Of a stretch of 64,000 nt of DNA, positions 1 to 8,628 are shown piece after piece. The position numbers were made by a program, and so were the translations under genes. Within the stretch, counting starts at the first letter, position 1, and each line of letters begins with the position of its first letter. The DNA is from Pseudodonghicola sp048268305. Lineage in GTDB: Bacteria > Pseudomonadota > Alphaproteobacteria > Rhodobacterales > Rhodobacteraceae. Location: positions 248,001 to 312,000 of the forward strand of contig NZ_JBLWVT010000006.1 of the NCBI RefSeq assembly GCF_048268305.1, read 5' to 3'. The notes below the pieces were generated by a model that made no database searches, was not told the DNA's origin, and was given only the letters and a program-made list of their open reading frames with translations.

Positions 1-1
1 C

Positions 2-136
2 CGCCTGGCGCAACCCTTCGGTGCGACCGTCTCAGCCGGGCGATATTACCTCGCCTGGCCGTCCGACCGGGCGTCGACGCGGGCGATGAACATCTTCGCG
101 CGATGGTTGTCCGGGGCGGCCCCCGCCCCAGGGTGA
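2..136 (+). CDS. LysR-family regulator, C-terminal end only (partial at window edge)
   Basis: Reading from base 2 gives an open frame of 44 codons ending in TGA at 134-136. It runs from RLAQPFG to FARWLSGAAPAPG. This matches the end of the effector domain in GcvA-like LysR proteins, where a PF...YYL.WP stretch is followed by a final F..WL helix. The start and DNA-binding part lie outside the window. The gene converges on the LysR gene at 174-1064. The assignment rests on a short tail, so the subfamily is uncertain. Confidence 0.55.
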   Translation, partial: RLAQPFGATVSAGRYYLAWPSDRASTRAMNIFARWLSGAAPAPG

Positions 137-173
137 CACAAGGGCTCCGCTGCGCCGCGCCTGAGGCAGCCGC

Positions 174-1064
174 CTAATCGACTTCAGGCGTCTGAGCCAG
201 GTTTTTGGCGGTGTCCAGGAACAGCGCCACCTCTGGCAATTGCTTGCGATCGCGGCGAACGATGGCGTGTTCCACAAAGCTCAGCTTCATCTTGCCGACG
301 TCGATGGGCAGATAGCGGACCCGCGGGTCGGGCATGCAGTCGAGCGCAGAGAAGATCGCCACCCCGATGCCATGGGCCACGGCCTCGCGGATGATCTCGC
401 GGCTGCCGAAATCCATGATCCGGCGCGGGGCCAGATTTTCAAAGGCCATCGCCCGTTCCGCGAGCACCCGGGTGCGCGAACTCTTGTCGCGAAAGACCAG
501 CCGTTCCCGCGCCAGTTGCGCCAGGGAAATGCTCTTGGCGTCCGCCAGCGGATGACCCACGGCCAATGCTGCGCAAAGATGGTCGCGGCGGATCGGGGTG
601 ATCAGCAAGGTCGCGTCCCCCAACGGCGGGTCCACCGAAATGCCCGCGTCGATGATCCCGTTTTCGACGCCCGAGGTGATTTCCACCATCGTCGCCAGAC
701 GCAATGTGATGTTGAGATCGGGACGCTGCTCCAACATCTCGCGGGTGACCAGCGCCGCCAGACGCGGGCTGTCGCTGGCAAGGCTCAACTTCCCGGTGGC
801 CGGAAACTGCCGGCGGTCCAGCATCCGGTCCACATCTTCGGAGACCGCCATTAGTTTGTTTGTTACAGCGAGAAGCTCGCGCCCGGCATCGGTCAACACC
901 AGCCGATTGCCGACCCGCTGGAACAGCTTCACATTACTTCGAGCTTCCAAGTCTTTGATATGCTGAGATATCGTTGGCTGACTGACATTCATCGCAGCGG
1001 CAGCACGACCGACGCCGCCCTCTTGGACGGTCATGTGAAAGGCACGGATTTGTAAAAAGTTCAT
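174..1064 (-). CDS. LysR-family transcriptional regulator
   Basis: A 296-residue protein with the usual LysR length and layout. An N-terminal winged helix-turn-helix spans about residues 1-60 (AAAAMNVSQPTISQHIKDLE), followed by a linker helix and a periplasmic-binding-protein-like effector domain from about residue 90 (TGKLSLASDSP) to the C-terminus. The ATG at 1064 lacks a strong ribosome binding site, but the domain begins right there. It is divergent from the giant RTX phosphoesterase gene, with only 113 bp between the two starts. LysR proteins commonly control a divergent neighbour, so it is the natural candidate regulator of that gene (inference). The effector cannot be told from sequence. 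Confidence 0.9.
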   Translation of the reverse strand: MNFLQIRAFHMTVQEGGVGRAAAAMNVSQPTISQHIKDLEARSNVKLFQRVGNRLVLTDAGRELLAVTNKLMAVSEDVDRMLDRRQFPATGKLSLASDSPRLAALVTREMLEQRPDLNITLRLATMVEITSGVENGIIDAGISVDPPLGDATLLITPIRRDHLCAALAVGHPLADAKSISLAQLARERLVFRDKSSRTRVLAERAMAFENLAPRRIMDFGSREIIREAVAHGIGVAIFSALDCMPDPRVRYLPIDVGKMKLSFVEHAIVRRDRKQLPEVALFLDTAKNLAQTPEVD

Positions 1065-1177
1065 AGGCTATACCAATGTCCTGGAGCGGCTAAATCGATT
1101 TGCTTGATGACTGTGCGATTTGCAACCTCCCGCTCGAAGATCCGGCGCGGGCCGGAATCATTTCTGGTGAGGATGAC

Positions 1178-4100
1178 ATGCCGAGCACTTATGAAAGCTA
1201 TCAACTGGGGCAAGCCAGTGAATTTGGTATCGACCTGATCAACGGAGCCGACAGCTCCGTTTTGTCCTTTCCGGCCAATGGTTCGGACGAGGGGCTGCGC
1301 CTTCTGCCCGGCCGTGACGTCAGCCAATATGCGGTCGCCTTCGACCTGCTGATCCCGGAGACCGACAGCGGCTATATCAGCCTGATGCAGACCGGCGACG
1401 GGGATGGCGACCTGTTTCTGAAGAACAACGGCGACGGCACCGCAGGCATCGGCATTTCCAGCCAGTACAGCGGCAGCGTCGCGTTCGGCGTCTGGAACCG
1501 GATCGCGATCACCGTGGCGCAGCAAGACGGCGAAACCGTGCTGACCACCTATGTGAACGGCGAGATGGTGCAGGCGCATGACCTTGGCGAAACCGCGCGC
1601 TGGTCGCTGGGCGAAAACGGCCTGCTGCTGTTCTCCGACAACGACGGCGAAACCGCGCCGGGCTATGTCTCCTCTGTCTTCTTCCTGGCCGATCCGGATT
1701 TCGAGGTCGTCAACGCCGCGATCGCCAGCGTGCCGCAGCCCGATGCGGCGGGCTTCTTCCCGGTCTCGCCGGGCGGCGAGGCGATCGAACTGAAGTTCAC
1801 CGGCAATGACATCGCCCCCAGCTATGGCTCCGCGACCGTGGTGCTTGAAGGCGCCGATCTGCAGACGGTGGTGACCGCTGGTGACAGCCGCTTCGGCCGG
1901 ACCTCCCAATTGGGGGTCGAGGAACCGGGCGCCGATATCGCGGTGATGGAGCATGGCAGCTACGACGCCAAAGAAGGGCTTCATGTCGTCCCCGCAGGTC
2001 TGGAAGGCTCGGTCTCCAGCTATACGATGGTGTGGGACCTGAACCTTTCCGACCTGCCTGCGAACTATCACGCGCTGTTCCAGACCGATGTCGAGAACGG
2101 CAGCGATGGCGATCTGTTCATCCGCGGCTCCGACGGCGGGCTGGGGATCGACAGCATCTATGAAGGCAGCGTGGAGCTGAACAGCTGGACCCGCGTCGCC
2201 ATCACCGTCGAGACCGAAGGCGACACCACCACGCTCAACAAATACATCGACGGCGCGCTGGTCGGCAGCCAGACCGTCGATACCGCGCGCTTCTCGCTTG
2301 ATGCGGAGAAGGGCTTTCTGGTGATGGGCGACAACGACGGCGAGGTCGGCACCGGCTATCTCGCGCATTTCGCCTTCACGACCGAGGTGTTGGATGGCGC
2401 GGCGATCGCCGCGCTTGGAGGTGTCGACGCCGAAGGCCCCCTCGCCGGAACCGAGGCGCTGCAGATCGGGTTCAGCGACTATGGCGTGACCATCGAACAG
2501 GGCAGCGGCACGGCAGAGCTGCTGTCGCAGCAGGCCGGGACCGACCCCGAGCCGGAGGTGCCCGCGGTACATGGGCTCAAGGACATGCTGGTGGCCGAAG
2601 GCGATGCGCCGCAGAGCTTTGACCTGACCGAGGTGTTCGGCCCGGATGCCGAGAATTTCACCGTTACCAACAGCAACGGCGAGGCGGTCGAGGCCACCAT
2701 CGAGGATGGCGTCCTGACCCTGGCCTATGGCGATCTCGGCGCCGCCGATCTGGTGCTGAGCGCCGATGTGGGCGGCGAAACCCTGACCGACAACCTGCGG
2801 GTGCGGGTGGCGGGCGAAGGCGCCTATACCATCGCCATCCTGCCCGATACCCAGGACTATGCCGACCGCAACGCCGGCGAGGAACGCACCAGCACCTTCA
2901 CCAATCTGACCAATTGGCTGGTCGACAATGCCGACAACAAGGGCATCAGCTTTGTCACCCATGTGGGCGATATCACCCAGCACGCCGGCAGCGAGGAATT
3001 CGACATCGCGCTGAATGCGATGAACGTGCTGCGCGAGGCGGGCATTCCCTTCTCGGTGCTGCCGGGCAACCACGACATCGGCGCCGGCGGCTCGTCGAAC
3101 GAACGCGCCACCAGCACTTTCAACGGCGCATTCTCCACCAGCTACATGAGCGAGGATCCGACCTTCGGCGGCGTCTACGATCAGGAAGGCGATCGCTACG
3201 ACAACAACTATCACCTCTGGGATGCGCCCGACGGCAGCGGCTGGATGATCCTCAACCTGGAATTCGGGCCGCGTGATGACGTCCTGCGCTGGGCCGATGA
3301 GGTGCTGACCGAGCATGGCGACCGCAAGGTGATGGTGCTCACCCATTCCTACAACGACTTCGACGGCCGCCACGACGCCCTGGGCGGGCCGCTCAACGGC
3401 GAAGGCGCGGGCTATAACTATGGCCTGGGCCGCGATGCCGAAGGCTCCTGGGACGGCGAGGAAATCTGGCGCGAGGTGATCTCCAAGCACCCGAACGTGG
3501 TGTTCACCGCCGGCGGGCACATCTTCGGCGACGGCGCCGAGACGGTGGTCTCCTACAACGACTTCGGCAATCCGGTCTATCAGTTCCTGGTGAACTACCA
3601 GAACGGTGTCGCGCTCGAGTCGACCGGCAGCGGCGATGCATCGCAGGGCGGCAACGGCGGCAATGGCGCGGTGCGTCTGGTCACCGTCGACCCGACCAAC
3701 AACGCCTTCTACACCGAGACCTATTTCACTGAACTGGATCAGTATTTCAGCGGTGGCCGTGGCGATGGCGAGATGTCCCGCGACGGGCTGACCGGCGATT
3801 ACGTGGGCCATGAGGAAACCTATACCGGGGTCGATCTCGGCGAACGCGAGGCCGAGGCGATCGCCGATGCCGGATCCGACCAGATCGCCCAGGCCGAGGC
3901 CGGCGCGACCGAGGCCACGGTGGCGCTGGACGCCTCTGCCACCAGCAATCCCAACGAGGAAAGCCTGACCTTCCGCTGGTACAGCGAAAAGGGCGAGCTG
4001 ATCGCCGAAGGCGAGCATGCCGAGGTCTCGCTTGGCGCCGGGGTCAATGATCTGGTGCTGGAAGTCGAGGCGCCGGACGGCACCACCAGCCGGAGCGATC

Positions 4101-7100
4101 ACCGGGTGATCGTGGAAACCGACAAGACCTATCTGATCGAAACCTTCGACGATGGCGATGCGGCAGGCTGGGTCGCCCCGGATCGCGATGCGCCGGCCTA
4201 TGTCAACCTTGCCACCGACGCCGACCTCGGCCTGCCGCGGATCGGCGAAACCCCGGTCACCGTGGCGCAGATCGACGCGCTGGCGCCGAACGAAGGCATC
4301 CTGGTGCAGCCCGAGGGCAGCGCCGGGGCGCTGGAATACACGCTGATCTATGACCTCTATGTCGCCAGCGGCCAGGGAAGCTATGCCGCTCTGCTGCAGA
4401 CCGACCTCGGCAACAGCTCGGACGCGGATGTTGCGCTGCGCAATGCGGGCGATGGCACTGCCGGTCTCGGGATCTCGGGTAACTATCAGGGGGCGATCCA
4501 ATATGACGCCTGGAACCGGATCGCCTTTTCCTTCTCGGTCGAAGACGGCGCCCATGTGCTGAACAAATACGTGAATGGCGAATTGGTGGGGACGCAGACC
4601 CTGACCTCTGACGCCAGCACCTCGCGCTGGGCGCTCAGCAAGGACGGCTTCCTGATCTTGTCCGACGAGGATGGCGAGACGCAGCAGGTGAGCCTGGCAA
4701 GCTTTACCTTCGTGCCCGAGGTGCTCGATGCCACCACCATCGCCAATCTTGGCGGCGTCGATGCGGATGGCCCCTTCGACAGCTCTCCGGCCGAGGGATC
4801 GGTGCAGCTGAACTTCGACGGGAGCCTTGATGCCACCGATTTCGGCGCGGTCACGGTGGAACAGATCGCCGTCGGCTTCGAGAACGGCACGTCCTTCTCG
4901 GTCAAGGGGGCGGTGGCCTCCGGCGGCGAAGGCGGCGCGCTGTTCGAATCCGCCGATATGGCGGACAACCTGATCCTCTGGCAGGGTGGCGACTGGGCGG
5001 ACATCACCTTCGAGGCCACCATGCGGGCGCTCGACAACGACGTGATGGGCCTGAGCTTCCGCCATCAGGACGGTGACAATCAGTACAAGCTGCTGTTCGA
5101 TGCCGAAAACAACACCCGTCAGTTGGTCAAGGTGCAGGACGGGGTCGAAACCGTGCTGGCCGAGGAACACGGCGGCTATCGCTTCAACAGCGAGATCGAC
5201 GTGAAGGTGACCATCGTCGGCGGCCGGATCACGGTGCAGATGGACGACCAGCTGCTGTTCGGTGGCGCGGTCGAGGATGACGCACCGCTGGGGTCGGGCA
5301 CCGTCGGGCTTTACACCGACGGCCAATCGCGGGCCTATTTCGACGATGTGGTGGTGCGCGCCCCCGATCTGGGCGCCGATGCCGGTGATGACTTCCGGGT
5401 CATCGACTGGAACGGCGACGGTGTCGAAAGCGTGACCCTGAACGGTGAAGGCTCCGAGCTGCCCGAGGGCCTTGCCGATGCCACCTGGACCGGGCTCGCC
5501 GGCGAAACCGACGGGCTGGTGACCGAGGTGCAGGCCTATACCGGCACCAACACCTTCGATCTGTCGCTGAATGGCGGCGCCAGCACCGATCAGATCAAGG
5601 TCGATGTGGTCAGCGGTGACCGTCTGATCGCGGCCGATCAGTTCGAGGACGGCGATCACGCCGGCTGGACCATCGTCGACACCACCGAACTGGGCGGTTC
5701 CGCCGACTGGGCGGTGATCGACGGCGCGCTGGTGGAGCAATCCGGGGCCTATAGCCGCGAGCTGACCTGGGACGGCGCATCGAACCCCGATGTCTGGCAA
5801 CGCGGCTGGTCGCCCCTGGGTGATGGCGTCTATGCGCTGCACAAGGGCACCTATGCGCTCCGGGACGGCGACCGGAACCTCGAGGACTACGGGATCGAGG
5901 CGCAGGTCACCGCCCCCACCGCCGGCGGCGCCGGTCTGATGCTGAACTGGATCGACGAAGACAACTATTACAAGCTGGAGATCGACGCCCGTGTCGGTCT
6001 GACCACGCTGGTCAAGGTCGTCGACGGCTATGAAAGCTACATCGGGCGGGTGACCACCACCTATACCCCGGGCGAAACCTTCCATCTGCGGGCCGAGAAC
6101 AACGGCGGCAAAATGCAGGTCTGGGTCGACGGCCAGGCGATCTTCGACACCGCGCTTGAGGTTCACGACCTCGACGGTGGTGCGGCGGGCGTCTATTCTT
6201 GGGGCGTGGCGGGGATCGAGTTCGACAATGTCGCGATCTATGACCTCACCCCGGGTGCGGCGGCAGAACTGCCGGGGGCGAGCGACAGCGACGATCTGCT
6301 GGTTGGCTCGGTCGACGACGACCATCTGCTCGGGCTTGGCGGCAACGACAAGCTGCGGGGCAAGGCGGGCGACGACATCCTCGATGGTGGCGCCGGCAAC
6401 GACCGGCTTGCCGGCGGCCATGGCGACGACCTGCTGATCGGTGGCGCCGGGCGGGACGTGCTGCGCGGCGGCGAAGGCAACGACACCGCAAGCTATGCCG
6501 GGTCCGACGCCGGCGTGCGTGTCAACCTCGGGGCCTTCGGACCGGCCAGGGGCGGCGACGCCCGGGGCGACCGGCTGGTCTCGGTCGAAAACCTCGAAGG
6601 CTCCGATCACGACGATCGCCTGACCGGCGATCTGGGCGACAACAGCCTGTCTGGCGGGGCCGGCAACGACCGTCTGTCCGGCAGCCTCGGCGATGACGTT
6701 CTGGTCGGTGGCGAGGGTGACGATCGTCTGATCGGTGGCTCCGGTGCTGACGATCTGGCCGGCGGCGCCGGCAACGACCGGCTGTTGGGCGGCTTCGGCG
6801 CTGACGTTCTTGCCGGCGGCGCCGGCGATGACAGGCTCACCGGCGGCCGGGACCGCGATGTCTTTGTCTTCGGCGAAGGTGACGGGCGCGACACGATCAC
6901 CGACTTCGAAGCGAACATCGGCTGGTTCGGCGATCTTGGCCGCGACGTGCTGCAGCTCCACATCGACGGGGTCTCGACGGCCGAGGACGCCCTGTCCTTC
7001 GCCAGCCAGCACGGCCGGGACGTGGTCTTCGACTTCGGCAATGGCGATGAGCTGGTGTTGCAGAACACCCGCCTCGCCGCCCTGCAGGACGACGACTTCA

Positions 7101-7111
7101 TGTTCATCTGA
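1178..7111 (+). CDS. Giant secreted LamG / metallophosphoesterase / RTX calcium-binding protein
   Basis: About 1,977 residues. The ATG at 1178 is preferred over one at 1100 because GGTGAGG sits 5 bases upstream of it. In order: two LamG-like (concanavalin-fold) modules at about residues 50-190 and 280-410; a short linker domain; a calcineurin-type phosphoesterase at about 550-860; a PKD/cadherin-like stretch near 895-978; a third LamG-like module near 1048-1195; two lectin-like modules of the DUF1080 type near 1235-1400 and 1490-1690; GGxGxDxL RTX repeats at 1705-1908; and a C-terminal tail. The phosphoesterase shows D557-T-Q559, G-D598, GN631-H632-D, TH723 and GGH781-I-F783. The last motif is normally GHxH, so one metal-binding His appears replaced by Phe. 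There is no N-terminal signal peptide. RTX repeats plus a C-terminal tail predict type I secretion, but no exporter is in the window. The likely role is an extracellular phosphoester hydrolase or adhesin (inference). Confidence 0.85.
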   Translation: MPSTYESYQLGQASEFGIDLINGADSSVLSFPANGSDEGLRLLPGRDVSQYAVAFDLLIPETDSGYISLMQTGDGDGDLFLKNNGDGTAGIGISSQYSGSVAFGVWNRIAITVAQQDGETVLTTYVNGEMVQAHDLGETARWSLGENGLLLFSDNDGETAPGYVSSVFFLADPDFEVVNAAIASVPQPDAAGFFPVSPGGEAIELKFTGNDIAPSYGSATVVLEGADLQTVVTAGDSRFGRTSQLGVEEPGADIAVMEHGSYDAKEGLHVVPAGLEGSVSSYTMVWDLNLSDLPANYHALFQTDVENGSDGDLFIRGSDGGLGIDSIYEGSVELNSWTRVAITVETEGDTTTLNKYIDGALVGSQTVDTARFSLDAEKGFLVMGDNDGEVGTGYLAHFAFTTEVLDGAAIAALGGVDAEGPLAGTEALQIGFSDYGVTIEQGSGTAELLSQQAGTDPEPEVPAVHGLKDMLVAEGDAPQSFDLTEVFGPDAENFTVTNSNGEAVEATIEDGVLTLAYGDLGAADLVLSADVGGETLTDNLRVRVAGEGAYTIAILPDTQDYADRNAGEERTSTFTNLTNWLVDNADNKGISFVTHVGDITQHAGSEEFDIALNAMNVLREAGIPFSVLPGNHDIGAGGSSNERATSTFNGAFSTSYMSEDPTFGGVYDQEGDRYDNNYHLWDAPDGSGWMILNLEFGPRDDVLRWADEVLTEHGDRKVMVLTHSYNDFDGRHDALGGPLNGEGAGYNYGLGRDAEGSWDGEEIWREVISKHPNVVFTAGGHIFGDGAETVVSYNDFGNPVYQFLVNYQNGVALESTGSGDASQGGNGGNGAVRLVTVDPTNNAFYTETYFTELDQYFSGGRGDGEMSRDGLTGDYVGHEETYTGVDLGEREAEAIADAGSDQIAQAEAGATEATVALDASATSNPNEESLTFRWYSEKGELIAEGEHAEVSLGAGVNDLVLEVEAPDGTTSRSDHRVIVETDKTYLIETFDDGDAAGWVAPDRDAPAYVNLATDADLGLPRIGETPVTVAQIDALAPNEGILVQPEGSAGALEYTLIYDLYVASGQGSYAALLQTDLGNSSDADVALRNAGDGTAGLGISGNYQGAIQYDAWNRIAFSFSVEDGAHVLNKYVNGELVGTQTLTSDASTSRWALSKDGFLILSDEDGETQQVSLASFTFVPEVLDATTIANLGGVDADGPFDSSPAEGSVQLNFDGSLDATDFGAVTVEQIAVGFENGTSFSVKGAVASGGEGGALFESADMADNLILWQGGDWADITFEATMRALDNDVMGLSFRHQDGDNQYKLLFDAENNTRQLVKVQDGVETVLAEEHGGYRFNSEIDVKVTIVGGRITVQMDDQLLFGGAVEDDAPLGSGTVGLYTDGQSRAYFDDVVVRAPDLGADAGDDFRVIDWNGDGVESVTLNGEGSELPEGLADATWTGLAGETDGLVTEVQAYTGTNTFDLSLNGGASTDQIKVDVVSGDRLIAADQFEDGDHAGWTIVDTTELGGSADWAVIDGALVEQSGAYSRELTWDGASNPDVWQRGWSPLGDGVYALHKGTYALRDGDRNLEDYGIEAQVTAPTAGGAGLMLNWIDEDNYYKLEIDARVGLTTLVKVVDGYESYIGRVTTTYTPGETFHLRAENNGGKMQVWVDGQAIFDTALEVHDLDGGAAGVYSWGVAGIEFDNVAIYDLTPGAAAELPGASDSDDLLVGSVDDDHLLGLGGNDKLRGKAGDDILDGGAGNDRLAGGHGDDLLIGGAGRDVLRGGEGNDTASYAGSDAGVRVNLGAFGPARGGDARGDRLVSVENLEGSDHDDRLTGDLGDNSLSGGAGNDRLSGSLGDDVLVGGEGDDRLIGGSGADDLAGGAGNDRLLGGFGADVLAGGAGDDRLTGGRDRDVFVFGEGDGRDTITDFEANIGWFGDLGRDVLQLHIDGVSTAEDALSFASQHGRDVVFDFGNGDELVLQNTRLAALQDDDFMFI

Positions 7112-7123
7112 ATGTTCATCTGA
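7100..7123 (+). repeat. 12-bp tandem duplication covering the stop codon of the RTX gene
   Basis: ATGTTCATCTGA occurs twice back to back at 7100-7111 and 7112-7123. The first copy encodes the last residues M-F-I and the stop codon. The second copy is an exact duplicate lying after the stop, in the same frame, so it supplies a second in-frame stop. It looks like a replication-slippage duplication. Confidence 0.9.
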
Positions 7124-7129
7124 ACTCTC

Positions 7130-7164
7130 GCCGCCCCCCGAAAGCAGCGCTCTCGGGGGGCGGC
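7130..7164 (+). terminator. Rho-independent-type hairpin after the RTX gene
   Basis: A perfect 12-bp inverted repeat: GCCGCCCCCCGA at 7130-7141 pairs with TCGGGGGGCGGC at 7153-7164 around an 11-base loop. It lies 18 bases after the stop codon. The following bases (CATTCTG) are only weakly T-rich, so it is a strong hairpin with a poor U-tract. Confidence 0.7.
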
Positions 7165-7448
7165 CATTCTGCGGGACATGCCCGCCATGTCTCCGACCTT
7201 TGCCAGCCATGTCGCCATCGGTCGGCGGCCAGACGATCGGCGCCCCTCCGGGCGAACCCGGAACGCCCCGGACGGAGACAGCAACCGGGCAAGCCAAGAT
7301 TTCAGGCAAACGTCACGACGGATCGGACCGATTGGCCTTGCCTCTGCGACAGGGCGCCCATTGCGCCAACTGACGCCCCGAACCACCGGACATTTACCAA
7401 GACGAATGGCCCACCCGCACGGGAACCGAAGCGTAAGCGCCTGGCCAA
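7165..7448. other. Non-coding gap between the RTX terminator and the CRISPR array
   Basis: About 284 bases hold no gene I can support. Open frames here are GC-rich shadows continuing into the array, with no ribosome binding sites or recognisable protein sequence. It is the leader-distal flank of the array. I see no further degenerate repeat before 7449. Confidence 0.5.
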
Positions 7449-8155
7449 GTTTGGATACGAGCCCTCGTAGGGAGGGCAACAGGCGCGCGCCTTCGAATAC
7501 AGCGCCGTGGAATAGTTTCAATCCACGCCCTCGCAGGGAGGGCGACCTCCGGCGCGCGCGGCATCAACGAGGACTTCATCGTTTCAATCCACGCCCTCGC
7601 AGGGAGGGCGACGGAGAGATCCTGCTTGGTCAACTCGATGACGATCAGTTTCAATCCACGCCCTCGCAGGGAGGGCGACATCTCAAGCCGGCGGGCGGCT
7701 TCAGCCTCCGACCCGTTTCAATCCACGCCCTCGCAGGGAGGGCGACGTCTGATCCAGCGCACTGGATCGTCGATGTGAGTGTTTCAATCCACGCCCTCGC
7801 AGGGAGGGCGACTCGTCGACCGCTTTCCAGACCGCGCGGGCACCGTTCACGTTTCAATCCACGCCCTCGCAGGGAGGGCGACTCCTGGAAAGTCTGGCTG
7901 ACAGGGCGGCCGAGTTTGGTTTCAATCCACGCCCTCGCAGGGAGGGCGACCCCCCGGCTGCTGATAACGCTGCCGCCCGGCTACACGTTTCAATCCACGC
8001 CCTCGCAGGGAGGGCGACCCTCGCCCAGACCGGCGAAGGTATCGCGCAGCCGGCGTTTCAATCCACGCCCTCGCAGGGAGGGCGACGTGGGGGCTGTTCG
8101 ACGGCGGGCCCGTGTCCATTGGAGTTTCAATCCACGCCCTCGCAGGGAGGGCGAC
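7449..8155 (-). CRISPR. Type I-C CRISPR array, 11 repeats and 10 spacers
   Basis: Thirty-two-base repeats (plus strand GTTTCAATCC...GAGGGCGAC) start at 7449, 7515, 7581, 7648, 7715, 7781, 7851, 7919, 7987, 8055 and 8124. The last ten are identical. The one at 7449-7480 differs at seven positions and marks the leader-distal end. Spacers are 34 to 38 bases, all different and GC-rich. The repeat type, ending in GGATTGAAAC when read from the minus strand, is the one normally found with type I-C systems. The array follows cas2 and reads in the same direction as the cas operon. crRNAs should be made by Cas5c cutting within the repeat, whose CCCTCGCAGGGAGGG part forms a stem (known for the family). 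Confidence 0.98.
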
Positions 8156-8334
8156 TGTCTCTGTTTAACCGTCCAGACTTCAAAAGCAATTTCCAAGCGG
8201 TGCGCGAACCTCAGGGGTTGCCAGCTCCGGGATGGCGGCTGGGTGGAACAAGGAAGATGCAAGGCTCAGGAAACAAACGAAAAAGAGAGCTTGCGAACCT
8301 GCCCGCTTCGGCGTGATCGCTTGGGGTTCGCAGA
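8156..8334 (-). promoter_or_regulatory. Probable CRISPR leader between cas2 and the array
   Basis: This 179-base non-coding stretch joins the end of cas2 to the first perfect repeat at 8124-8155. It is noticeably more A/T-rich than its surroundings (AAACAAACGAAAAAGAGAGC near 8272-8290). Read on the minus strand it contains the core GGTTCGC twice, near 8203-8209 and 8293-8299. The polarity agrees with the degenerate repeat lying at the opposite end, so new spacers should be added at the 8155 end. The exact array promoter is not resolved. Confidence 0.7.
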
Positions 8335-8625
8335 TCAGAAAATCAGCGGGCCGTCATAGTCGATGGCCGGCTTCGCCCCCACATGCTCGACCCGGCTGCG
8401 CCAGTTGGCGCCCAGCATATAGAACCGCAGGCTATCCTCGGCGGGATCGATCAGGTCGATCAGCCGGGCGCGCAGGGCGGTCCAGCGGGCGGGGTCGAGA
8501 TCGCATTCGAAAACAGAATACTGCACCCTCTGGCCATAGTCGAGACAGGCCGCCGCCACCCGCCGCAGCCGGCGCCGCCCGGCGGGCGTTTCGGTGCGCA
8601 CATCATAGGTCACCAGAACCAGCAT
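8335..8625 (-). CDS. cas2: CRISPR-associated endonuclease Cas2
   Basis: A 96-residue protein beginning MLVLVTYDVRTET, with the ferredoxin-like first strand ending in the conserved acidic residue D8. R-rich helix, QYSVFECDL and LRFYMLG segments are typical of type I-C Cas2. Cas2 bridges two Cas1 dimers in the spacer-integration complex. It is the last gene of the cas operon, three bases after cas1, and is followed directly by the leader and array. The length is normal for the family. Confidence 0.96.
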   Translation of the reverse strand: MLVLVTYDVRTETPAGRRRLRRVAAACLDYGQRVQYSVFECDLDPARWTALRARLIDLIDPAEDSLRFYMLGANWRSRVEHVGAKPAIDYDGPLIF

Positions 8626-8628
8626 GGC

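Noticed and set aside
1061..7309. A 2,082-codon open frame on the minus strand opposite the giant RTX gene.
   Set aside because: It is a shadow caused by strong G/C third-position bias. Its translation is a low-complexity run of Val, Ala, Gly and Gln, whereas the plus strand gives clear domains.
7178..8359. Open frame of 393 codons running through the CRISPR array, with repeated FNPRPRREGD units.
   Set aside because: The repeats are the 32-base CRISPR repeats translated. Spacer length variation and location next to cas2 show it is an array, not a protein.
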